This document shows positions 1 to 6,187 of a stretch of 8,995 bases of DNA, piece by piece. The notes under the pieces are model-generated. The model searched no databases and was not told the DNA's origin. It was given only the letters and a program-made list of their open reading frames with translations. Source of the DNA: Ignavibacteriales bacterium (GTDB lineage Bacteria > Bacteroidota > Ignavibacteria > Ignavibacteriales > Melioribacteraceae). Each line of letters opens with the position of its first letter. Position 1 is the first letter of the stretch. The stretch covers positions 1 to 8,995 of the forward strand of contig QYQI01000015.1 in the NCBI GenBank assembly GCA_007280825.1. Reading direction: 5' to 3'. A program made the position numbers and the translations under genes.

Positions 1-1
1 G

Positions 2-262
2 AGCTGGAATGAGCCAAGCCTGACATTAACATGCAGCCCTGCTCAAAAGCAGACAGAAAGATGCCACCCCGATGAAACCAGGCCTTTTACTGTTCGGGAG
101 TATGCAAGGATTCAAACATTTCCGGATGAATGGGAATTTTCCGGCTCTGTATCAAATCAATATAAACAAATTGGCAATGCCGTACCTGTAAATTTTGCAA
201 GGGAAATTGGTTATTCAATTGTGAAATTTTTAAATAAATATCATTATTACAAAATTAACTAA
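2..262 (+). CDS. DNA (cytosine-5-)-methyltransferase, C-terminal fragment (cut by window edge)
   Basis: The first 86 codons visible in this frame, ending at TAA 260-262, encode the end of a C5-cytosine DNA methyltransferase, which methylates C5 of cytosine within a specific DNA site. The start lies outside the window. In order, I see the tail of the target-recognition region (EPSLTLTCSPAQKQTERCHP), conserved motif IX (RPFTVREYARIQTFPD) and motif X (QYKQIGNAVPV), which helps build the S-adenosylmethionine pocket. The catalytic PC motif would be upstream and cannot be checked. The short lysine/tyrosine-rich tail after motif X is normal. It could belong to a type II restriction-modification system or be a solitary methyltransferase; the partner gene, if any, is not visible, because the downstream neighbour is a peptidase. 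Family assignment is firm; specificity is unknown. Confidence 0.93.
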   Translation, partial: SWNEPSLTLTCSPAQKQTERCHPDETRPFTVREYARIQTFPDEWEFSGSVSNQYKQIGNAVPVNFAREIGYSIVKFLNKYHYYKIN

Positions 263-351
263 AATTAAATTTTGACCCAGAATAAGTTTTTGTAATTTCC
301 ACAAAAGGAAAACAAACGATTATTCACACAACTTAATATTTCGGGTACATT

Positions 352-1989
352 ATGAAATCAACCAAATTGTTTTTATTCATCGTGATGTTAATTTCCATCA
401 ATACATTTGCTTCTTCTAAACAGAAAATTCTAACAACTGCCGAGAAAACAAATTTTGAATCTACCTCACGTTATAGCGAAGTGATGTTTTTTTTCAAACA
501 GCTAAAAAATAATTATCCTAATAATATTAGAATAGAATCTCTTGCAAAGAGTATCGAGGGAAGAGGTGTCCCGCTTATCATCATAGGAAAACCGCTTCCA
601 AGATTGCCGAAAGATTTAGCAAAAGATAAACGCATTGTTATTTATGTTCAGGCAAATATTCACGCAGGAGAAGTTGAAGGAAAAGAAGCAATTCAAATGA
701 TTGCACGTGATATTTTGTTAAAAGAAACACCGGATTATTTAAAAAATGTTGTTCTTCTCATTTGTCCAATATTCAATTCGGATGGCAACGAACAGATCAG
801 CAAACAAAATAGAACCAATCAGAATGGACCTGTTAACGGTGTGGGCTTACGCCATAACGGACAAATGCTTGATCTGAACCGCGATGCAATGAAACTTGAA
901 ACTCCCGAAGACCGCGGATTTGTTGCGGCAATGAACAAATGGGATCCATCTTTATTTATTGATCTTCACACAACGAACGGTTCTTATCATCAAGAACCTT
1001 TAACATACACATGGATGGTTAATCCAAACGGTGACAGAGGTTTGATAAATTATATGCGCGATAAAATGATGCCGTGGATGAAAACTACTTTAACTGAAAA
1101 ATATAAACAGCAAAATGTTTTTTACGGAGAATTTTTAGATCAACGCTCACCGGAAAAAGGATGGTACTATGATGCCGTTCAACCGCGTTACATTGTAAAC
1201 TATGTCGGTTTGAGAAACCGTCTTTCTATTTTGAATGAGAACTATGTTTATGCAGATTTTAAGATGCGTGTTACGGGGTGTTACAATTTGTTAAGATCTC
1301 TTTTGGATTATGTCTCCGCTAATAAAGATGAAATAAAAAATATGTTGAAAGAAGTTGATGCAAAAACAATTGCACGAGGAATGAATCCGGCAGAGAAAGA
1401 TTCTTTTTCTGTTGATTATTCTTACGCGCCAACTCCTCAACCGGAAATAATTAATGCATTCGAGATGGAGCCGTACAAAGATGCAACCGGAAGAGACCGG
1501 TTAAGACCAACCGACAAAGTTAAGACCATTACCGTGCCTTACTTAGCAGATTATTTTTCCAAACGAAGTGTGCAATTTCCTTATGCATACATTATCACGA
1601 TTCCGGATGCACAAGTTGTAAATCTTCTTAAGATGCATGGAATAAAAATTGAAAAATTGGAAAAACCGGTAACGCTCGATGTTCAAACAATAAAAACAAA
1701 AGAGTTAAAACCGGCGGCGCGCTTGAATCAAGGGCATTATAATAATTCTATCAAGGTAGAATATATTAACGAGAAAAAAGAATTTGCAGTGGGAAGTTTA
1801 ATTGTGCGTACATCTCAACGATTGGCAAATGTAGCGGCTTATTTATTAGAGCCCGAAACAGATGACGGACTTTTGTTCTGGAATTATTGGGATAAATATC
1901 TTGTGCCTCAATGGGGCGGAATGTTTTTGCCGTATCCCGTTGCAAAAGTTTTGACCAAACAAGAAATTCCTTCGAAGGAAAAGAAATAA
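352..1989 (+). CDS. Secreted M14-family zinc metallopeptidase
   Basis: A 545-residue protein with an N-terminal signal peptide (basic start, hydrophobic stretch about 5-20, likely cleavage near FAS), so it probably acts in the periplasm or outside the cell. The peptidase domain occupies roughly residues 40-325. The M14 zinc site is visible: H104 and E107 in NIHAGEVEG, and H206 in IDLHTTNG. R154 and N176-R177 (in LNRD) fit the substrate carboxylate-binding positions, and E296 in LNENYVY fits the catalytic glutamate. The remaining 200 residues form a C-terminal extension with a tryptophan-rich end (WNYWDKYLVPQWGG), seen in large bacterial M14 relatives. It therefore probably hydrolyses peptides or amide bonds as a carboxypeptidase-like enzyme; the substrate cannot be read from sequence. 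The start is fixed by an in-frame stop at 334-336. No SD sequence precedes it. It stands alone, converging with the next gene. Confidence 0.9.
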   Translation: MKSTKLFLFIVMLISINTFASSKQKILTTAEKTNFESTSRYSEVMFFFKQLKNNYPNNIRIESLAKSIEGRGVPLIIIGKPLPRLPKDLAKDKRIVIYVQANIHAGEVEGKEAIQMIARDILLKETPDYLKNVVLLICPIFNSDGNEQISKQNRTNQNGPVNGVGLRHNGQMLDLNRDAMKLETPEDRGFVAAMNKWDPSLFIDLHTTNGSYHQEPLTYTWMVNPNGDRGLINYMRDKMMPWMKTTLTEKYKQQNVFYGEFLDQRSPEKGWYYDAVQPRYIVNYVGLRNRLSILNENYVYADFKMRVTGCYNLLRSLLDYVSANKDEIKNMLKEVDAKTIARGMNPAEKDSFSVDYSYAPTPQPEIINAFEMEPYKDATGRDRLRPTDKVKTITVPYLADYFSKRSVQFPYAYIITIPDAQVVNLLKMHGIKIEKLEKPVTLDVQTIKTKELKPAARLNQGHYNNSIKVEYINEKKEFAVGSLIVRTSQRLANVAAYLLEPETDDGLLFWNYWDKYLVPQWGGMFLPYPVAKVLTKQEIPSKEKK

Positions 1990-2000
1990 ATTTTTTTTAT

Positions 2001-2020
2001 GGGTTCAATTTATTGAACTC
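2001..2020. terminator. Hairpin between convergent genes, possible bidirectional terminator
   Basis: An inverted repeat (GGGTTCAA, loop TTTA, TTGAACTC; one G-T pair) lies between the stop of the M14 peptidase (1989) and the stop of the minus-strand dehydrogenase (2025). A T8 run at 1991-1998 precedes the stem on the plus strand rather than following it. The U-tract expected of a canonical intrinsic terminator is therefore missing for both transcripts. Placement supports a transcript-end structure; sequence alone does not prove it. Confidence 0.35.
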
Positions 2021-2024
2021 TATA

Positions 2025-2786
2025 TCAAGTTTTGGTTTTCATCGCTAACCATTCATACAAACTTCCCGGAAGAAGTCCGACAAGCCGTGATATCAAAACC
2101 ATTTGCCATGGAAATTGAATAACGCGTTTCTCTTTTTTTATTCCATCTATTATTATATGTGCGGCTTTTTCTGCCGGCATTAGCAAAGGCATCTTAAATT
2201 CATTTTTGTCAGTCATAGGGGTTTTTACAAATCCAGGCTTAATTGTAATTACTTTTATTCCGTATGGTTTTAATTCAACGCGCAATCCTTCAAGATAAAT
2301 TGATGCGGCGGCTTTACTTGCACAATAGAATCCGCTGCCCGAGTATCCGCGGTTATCGGCAAGAGATGAAACCCCGACAATTATTCCTTCCCTCCTTTTT
2401 ACAAATTCAGGAAGCAGTTGTTCAACCCAATAAACTATTCCAAAAATGTTTGTGCCGAAAGTTTCTTCCGCAAATTGTGAGTTGTAATTTTCAACAGTAA
2501 CATGATGCCCAATACCGGCATTTAAAATTGCTATGTCAACTTTGCCGAACTTTTCTTTTATCTGTTTATATGCGGAAACAATTTCTTCTTTTTTGCTAAC
2601 ATCACATTTCAAAATTAACGGTTTGTTATTGGTGAGCTGTGCTTGGTTTAAATATTCTTCTATCAATTCCGTTCTGCGCGAAAGCAAAACAAGTTTGCAA
2701 TTTTCATTCATCAACTTTTGAGCAATCGCTTTTCCAATTCCGGTAGAGGCACCGGTGATCAAAACAACTTTGTTATTAAAATTCAT
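2025..2786 (-). CDS. Short-chain dehydrogenase/reductase (SDR), classical type
   Basis: A 253-residue classical SDR, a soluble NAD(P)-dependent oxidoreductase of about the usual family length. The Rossmann cofactor loop TGASTGIG is at residues 11-18, the adenine-contacting CDV at 61-63 and the structural NAG at 89-91. The catalytic tetrad is complete: N113, S141, Y154 and K158 (YCASK). The PG motif is at 184-185, and the substrate-capping region follows at about 190-215. Basic R37-R38 after the second strand favours NADP over NAD. The C-terminal stretch (LISRLVGLLPGSLYEWLA) is hydrophobic and may touch membranes or lipid-like substrates. The substrate is not predictable; sugars, fatty acyl groups and small ketones are all possible. 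It is a lone minus-strand gene, transcribed divergently from the DUF3109-rpoN cluster. No clear SD site precedes its ATG. Confidence 0.92.
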   Translation of the reverse strand: MNFNNKVVLITGASTGIGKAIAQKLMNENCKLVLLSRRTELIEEYLNQAQLTNNKPLILKCDVSKKEEIVSAYKQIKEKFGKVDIAILNAGIGHHVTVENYNSQFAEETFGTNIFGIVYWVEQLLPEFVKRREGIIVGVSSLADNRGYSGSGFYCASKAAASIYLEGLRVELKPYGIKVITIKPGFVKTPMTDKNEFKMPLLMPAEKAAHIIIDGIKKEKRVIQFPWQMVLISRLVGLLPGSLYEWLAMKTKT

Positions 2787-2910
2787 AATGACTCATATAA
2801 AAAAATATTTCCATTTCAAAATCGTCATTCTTAAATCCTAAACCAAAAACTCAACAGTTTTTTTAGATAGAACAAAATTTGTATCTTTTCACAATTCTAA
2901 TTTAAAATTT
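2787..2910. promoter_or_regulatory. Divergent intergenic region with inverted repeat
   Basis: These 124 bases separate the minus-strand dehydrogenase from the plus-strand DUF3109-rpoN cluster, so they must hold the dehydrogenase promoter and probably the cluster's main promoter. The DNA is very A+T-rich. A perfect 7-bp inverted repeat (AAAAACT at 2845-2851, loop CAAC, AGTTTTT at 2856-2862) sits near the middle and could be an operator or just A/T-rich symmetry. I see no convincing -35/-10 pair, no Bacteroidota-type TAnnTTTG box and no sigma-54 -24/-12 element. Confidence 0.45.
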
Positions 2911-3477
2911 ATGAATAGCGAATTTCTCGAAATAGAAAATGTGTTCGTCAACGCAGAGATTGTTGATACAAACTTTACGTGCGATCTTGTAAAATGCAGA
3001 GGTGCGTGTTGTACAATGGAAAGTGAGTTCGGCGCGCCAATTTCTAAAAACGAAATTGAAGAGATCAATAAAGTTCTTCCTGTTATATTAGAATATTTAC
3101 CAAAGGAACACGTCGAAGAGATCAACAAGAACGGATTTTGGATGAATGTGAATGATGAGTTAATGACGCGAAGTCTAAACAAGAGAGCCTGCGTTTTCGT
3201 AACTTGGGATAGTGATATTGCAAAGTGCGGGATAGAGAAAGCACATAACGACGGAAAGATTGATTTTATAAAGCCTGTATCTTGTCATTTATTTCCAATT
3301 CGAATTTCAAATTTTGGCGGACCTGTATTGCGTTATGAAAGATATTCAGAGTGTGTACCAGCATTGGAAAAAGGAAATAATACTCAAATAAAAATTTTAG
3401 ATTTTTGCCGTACTGCTCTTGAAAGAGAATTCGGAAAAGAATGGTTTGAGGAAACAAAAAAAGCGGTTGATAATTAA
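2911..3477 (+). CDS. DUF3109 family cysteine-rich protein
   Basis: A 188-residue soluble protein of the DUF3109 family, whose function is not established to my knowledge. It has nine cysteines: C24, C29, C33 and C34 (pattern C-x4-C-x3-CC, within CDLVKCRGACC), then C94, C106, C125 (in SCHLFPI), C148 and C166. The CC-containing N-terminal motif and the later C/H positions resemble the broader YkgJ-like CxxCxxCC proteins, thought to bind zinc or an iron-sulfur cluster. Metal binding here is inferred from this pattern. There is no signal peptide or membrane segment, so it is cytoplasmic. Its stop is only 2 nt before the rpoN start, so the two genes are almost surely co-transcribed and possibly translationally coupled. 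The ATG follows an A/T-rich leader without an SD site. Confidence 0.85.
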   Translation: MNSEFLEIENVFVNAEIVDTNFTCDLVKCRGACCTMESEFGAPISKNEIEEINKVLPVILEYLPKEHVEEINKNGFWMNVNDELMTRSLNKRACVFVTWDSDIAKCGIEKAHNDGKIDFIKPVSCHLFPIRISNFGGPVLRYERYSECVPALEKGNNTQIKILDFCRTALEREFGKEWFEETKKAVDN

Positions 3478-3479
3478 CT

Positions 3480-4955
3480 ATGTTGTCACTTCATCAAAGA
3501 TTGTCTTTACAGCAAAAACTTTCTCCGCAGCAAATTCAATATCAGAAACTGCTGCAGTTGAATACTATGGCACTTGAGCAGCGGATCAAAACAGAGCTTG
3601 AGTTAAATCCGATACTTGAAGAGTCTCTTGATGAAGAATTTGAATTATCACAAGAAGAGAATGAAGATTCAGATGAAGGCGAAGAATTAAAAACTGCCGA
3701 CGAAGAAGAAAAATACGACAGCAAAGATGATGAATTCGATCTTGAAGATTATATGAATGAAGCAGAATCGGAACATGAGTTTGACCGTATGAATAGAAGC
3801 CGCGATGATGAAAAGATTCGTCCGATCACTCCTCAGAAAAAATCCTTACGAGAAAATTTGATTGACCAGCTTCATATGCTCGATCTTACAGAAGAAGAAA
3901 CGATCTTGGGCGAAAATATAATCGGCGGATTGGATAAGGACGGTTATTTCAAACAGAGTTTAGAAAAGATGGTTCACGAATTAAATTTGTTTGAAAATAT
4001 AAAAGTAACCGTTGAGGATGCTGAAAAAATAATTAAGCAGATCCAAACGCTTGAACCGGTTGGCATTGCTACAAGAAATTTACAGGAAGGTCTTCTTGTT
4101 CAAATTAGAAATTCATCTTACGATCCATACTATTCTTATATCGCAGAGAAAATTCTATCGGAACATTTTGAGGATTTTGCAAATAGGCGGTTCGATGCTA
4201 TTCAGAAAGATCTTGATCTTTCAAAAGAAACTTTACGCACAACAATTGATGTGATTCAGAAATTAAATCCAAGGCCAGGAGAAGGTAACATTGATTCCGA
4301 AGAGATGAATCAGATCACGCCGGATTTTCTTATAGAAAAAGTTGAAGAGAATTATATTGTTACCTTAAACGATAGAAGTGTTCCCTCGGTTACTATCAGC
4401 AAGACCTATCTTGAAATGATAGATACGAACAAACGGAAAAGAAAAATTTCCAATCGCGAAAAAGAAACTTATAAGTTCTTGAGGGAAAAGTTTGATTCTG
4501 CAAAATGGTTTATTGCATCAATTCAACAACGGCGACATACATTAATGAAGATCATGCGCGCCATTCTTGAAAAGCAATATGAATTTTTCGAAACGGGTCC
4601 GCGCTTTCTAAAGCCGATGATCTATAAAGATATTGCCGATGAAATTGGAATGGATATTTCCACCATCAGCCGCGTTGTAAATGGAAAATTTGTTCAGAGT
4701 CCGCAAGGTATTCATGAATTAAAATATTTTTTCAGCGAGGGACTTTCGACAGATAGCGGCGATGATATTTCGAACAAACATATTAAAGAACTGATAAAAG
4801 AAATTTGCGACAACGAACCGAAGGACAGTCCTTATAGTGACGATAGAATTGCAGGCATACTTCAGGAAAAAGGAATACACGTAGCTCGCCGAACGATTGC
4901 TAAATACCGCGAGGCGCTCAAAATATCCGTCGCGCGTTTGCGAAGGGAATTATGA
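3480..4955 (+). CDS. rpoN: RNA polymerase sigma-54 factor
   Basis: A full-length sigma-54 (491 residues; family usually 430-500). It directs RNA polymerase to -24/-12 promoters, which open only with an AAA+ activator. Residues 1-48 are the Gln/Leu-rich activator-interacting region (QKLSPQQIQYQKLLQLN). Residues 49-112 form a strongly acidic, low-complexity linker. Residues 115-310 form the core-polymerase-binding domain, with LDKDGYF (151-157) and LNPRPG (262-267). The DNA-binding domain follows: a helix-turn-helix around 381-403 (IADEIGMDISTISRVVNGK) and the RpoN box ARRTIAKYRE at 469-478, which reads the -24 element. Nothing essential is missing. It starts 2 nt after the DUF3109 stop and overlaps the next gene by 4 nt (ATGA). 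No bacterial enhancer-binding activator and no convincing -24/-12 site is visible in this window. Confidence 0.97.
   Translation: MLSLHQRLSLQQKLSPQQIQYQKLLQLNTMALEQRIKTELELNPILEESLDEEFELSQEENEDSDEGEELKTADEEEKYDSKDDEFDLEDYMNEAESEHEFDRMNRSRDDEKIRPITPQKKSLRENLIDQLHMLDLTEEETILGENIIGGLDKDGYFKQSLEKMVHELNLFENIKVTVEDAEKIIKQIQTLEPVGIATRNLQEGLLVQIRNSSYDPYYSYIAEKILSEHFEDFANRRFDAIQKDLDLSKETLRTTIDVIQKLNPRPGEGNIDSEEMNQITPDFLIEKVEENYIVTLNDRSVPSVTISKTYLEMIDTNKRKRKISNREKETYKFLREKFDSAKWFIASIQQRRHTLMKIMRAILEKQYEFFETGPRFLKPMIYKDIADEIGMDISTISRVVNGKFVQSPQGIHELKYFFSEGLSTDSGDDISNKHIKELIKEICDNEPKDSPYSDDRIAGILQEKGIHVARRTIAKYREALKISVARLRREL
4943..4948 (+). promoter_or_regulatory. Ribosome binding site of the membrane methyltransferase gene
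   Basis: AAGGGA lies 3 nt before the ATG at 4952, inside the end of rpoN. Together with the ATGA stop-start overlap, it supports this start and translational coupling to rpoN. Confidence 0.6.
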
Positions 4956-5617
4956 TTGCTATTGATGTTTTTATTATCATTTTACTCTTCACACTATTTG
5001 CTTTTTCACACACACTGCTAGCATCGAATAAAACAAAAATTGCGCTTGCAGAAAAGCTCGGCGTAAAGATAGCTTTCTACCGATTGTTTTATAATTTATC
5101 CTCATTGTTATTTTTTATTGTCTTCTATGCGGCGGCACCAAAACCTAATGTAATTGTTTACGACTTACAGTTTCCTTTCGATATTATTACATTTGCACTC
5201 CAAGTTCTTTCGCTAATAGGATTAGTCTGGGCAACGCGACCGATCGTCTTAAAAGAATTTTTCGGAACTGCTCAGATAGAACGTTACTTGCATGGTGAAT
5301 ACAAAGTTGAAGATCTAGATGAAAGACAAACTTTAAGGATCGAAGGTGCGTTTAAATTTGTACGTCACCCGATTTACTTGTTCTCAATTTTGTTTTTGGG
5401 TCTGCGTCCAACGATGAGTTTGTTTTACTTTATCATGTTCATTTGCAGCGTTGTTTATTTTTATATCGGTTCGATTTATGAAGAACGGAAGCTTGTAGAA
5501 AAATTTGGCGATGAATACATAGAATATCAAAAAAATATTCCGCGATTGATCCCTTTTGCGAAGTCATACTTGCGAAAACCGGTATCCAAAATAGATTCCG
5601 GATCAAGTCCGGAATGA
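4952..5617 (+). CDS. Isoprenylcysteine carboxyl methyltransferase-like integral membrane protein
   Basis: A 221-residue membrane protein with about four or five hydrophobic segments (roughly 4-24, 45-62, 77-97 and a hairpin at 141-173). The C-terminal half carries the ICMT/PEMT-type methyltransferase signature: RHPIY at 138-142, YEER at 176-179, FGDEY at 185-189 and PR at 197-198. These residues bind S-adenosylmethionine in characterised ICMTs. The likely activity is SAM-dependent methylation of a lipid-like, thiol or isoprenoid substrate at the cytoplasmic membrane; the acceptor is unknown. The N-terminal HTLLAS segment also recalls NnrU-like proteins, a weaker alternative. The start overlaps the rpoN stop as ATGA, with an AAGGGA SD just upstream. 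The family normally ends soon after the PRLIPF region, but this protein has about 19 further residues. The last seven (DSGSSPE) and the stop come from a palindromic element. Confidence 0.82.
   Translation: MIAIDVFIIILLFTLFAFSHTLLASNKTKIALAEKLGVKIAFYRLFYNLSSLLFFIVFYAAAPKPNVIVYDLQFPFDIITFALQVLSLIGLVWATRPIVLKEFFGTAQIERYLHGEYKVEDLDERQTLRIEGAFKFVRHPIYLFSILFLGLRPTMSLFYFIMFICSVVYFYIGSIYEERKLVEKFGDEYIEYQKNIPRLIPFAKSYLRKPVSKIDSGSSPE
5595..5615. repeat. Palindromic repeat-like element at the 3' end of the methyltransferase gene
   Basis: Two perfect 8-base arms, ATTCCGGA (5595-5602) and TCCGGAAT (5608-5615), flank the 5-nt loop TCAAG, followed by GACA. The element encodes the last residues of the upstream protein, and its final T starts the TGA stop (5615-5617). 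From memory, the complementary form (GTCATTCCGG...CCGGAATC) resembles short palindromic repeats scattered through many bacterial genomes. Only one copy is present in this window, so its dispersed nature is inference. As RNA it would form a stable stem between the methyltransferase and hslV messages, where it might limit read-through or protect mRNA ends. It has no U-tract, so it is not a canonical terminator. Confidence 0.65.
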
Positions 5618-5629
5618 CATTATTAAATT

Positions 5630-5633
5630 GGAG
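5630..5633 (+). promoter_or_regulatory. Ribosome binding site of hslV
   Basis: GGAG, inside a longer purine run (GGAGAGAGAAA), lies 6 nt before the ATG at 5640. This sets the hslV start at 5640 rather than at the in-frame TTG at 5628, which would overlap the SD itself. Confidence 0.75.
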
Positions 5634-5639
5634 AGAGAA

Positions 5640-6176
5640 ATGAAAATTCGATCAACAACAATTTTAGGAATAATTAAAGACGGGCAAGCGGCACTTGGCG
5701 GAGACGGACAAGTTACGCTCGGCAACACGGTGATGAAGCATAACTCAATGAAGATCCGCAAGCTTCTTAACGGAAAAGTTATTTGCGGATTTGCAGGATC
5801 TACCGCAGATGCATTCACACTCCTAGCAAGATTTGAAGAAAAGCTTGAACAGTACAGCGGTAACGTTTACCGCGCGGTTGTTGAACTTGCAAAAGACTGG
5901 CGGACAGATAAATATTTACGGAAACTTGAAGCAATGCTGGCAATTGTTTCGGAAGATAAAGCATTCATTGTTTCGGGTACCGGAGATGTGATCGAACCGG
6001 AAGATAATATAGTCGCAATCGGAAGCGGTGGAATGTATGCTCTTGCCGCCGCAAAGATGTTAAAAAAATATAGCAACCTTTCTTCAAAAGAAATTGTAGA
6101 AGAAGCACTGAAAGTTGCGGCAGATATCTGCATTTATACAAACGAAAAAATTACAGTCGAAGTGATCGGCAAATGA
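5640..6176 (+). CDS. hslV: ATP-dependent protease, proteolytic subunit HslV (ClpQ)
   Basis: HslV is the N-terminal-threonine peptidase of the HslUV (ClpYQ) protease; it forms a double hexamer that degrades unfolded and regulatory proteins in the cytoplasm. From the ATG at 5640 the product is 178 residues, the usual length. The catalytic nucleophile is T6 in RSTTIL, exposed when the five-residue leader MKIRS is removed; E. coli HslV loses only Met. Family motifs are complete: GDGQVTLGNTVMK (21-33), the K38 region, GFAGSTADAFTL (50-61), ELAKDWRTD (82-90), IGSGG (127-131) and DICIYTN (162-168). The gene sits 22 nt after the methyltransferase stop and immediately before hslU. A TTG at 5628 could extend the protein by four residues, but the SD placement argues against it. 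Confidence 0.97.
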   Translation: MKIRSTTILGIIKDGQAALGGDGQVTLGNTVMKHNSMKIRKLLNGKVICGFAGSTADAFTLLARFEEKLEQYSGNVYRAVVELAKDWRTDKYLRKLEAMLAIVSEDKAFIVSGTGDVIEPEDNIVAIGSGGMYALAAAKMLKKYSNLSSKEIVEEALKVAADICIYTNEKITVEVIGK

Positions 6177-6180
6177 GGAA
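6175..6180 (+). promoter_or_regulatory. Ribosome binding site of hslU
   Basis: GAGGAA overlaps the hslV stop codon and stands 7 nt before the ATG at 6188. This favours 6188 as the hslU start over the upstream in-frame ATG at 6173, which has no SD at proper spacing. Confidence 0.65.
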
Positions 6181-6187
6181 ACAAAGA

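Noticed and set aside
261..273. AAAATT-A-AATTTT symmetry after the methyltransferase stop, as a terminator
   Set aside because: All A/T with a one-base loop; it would not form a stable RNA hairpin and has no U-tract beyond the arm.
2264..2500. Plus-strand reading frame across the dehydrogenase
   Set aside because: It is opposite the conserved SDR catalytic region, whose motifs are intact on the minus strand, and has no SD or family resemblance.
3567..3585. TGGCAC followed by G/C-containing sequence, as a possible sigma-54 promoter inside rpoN
   Set aside because: The -24-like TGGCAC is not followed at the required spacing by a TTGC -12 element; it is ordinary coding sequence.
3542..3724. 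Serine-rich minus-strand reading frame opposite rpoN
   Set aside because: It is the complement of the acidic Glu/Asp linker codons of sigma-54; low complexity, no start signal, no recognisable domain.
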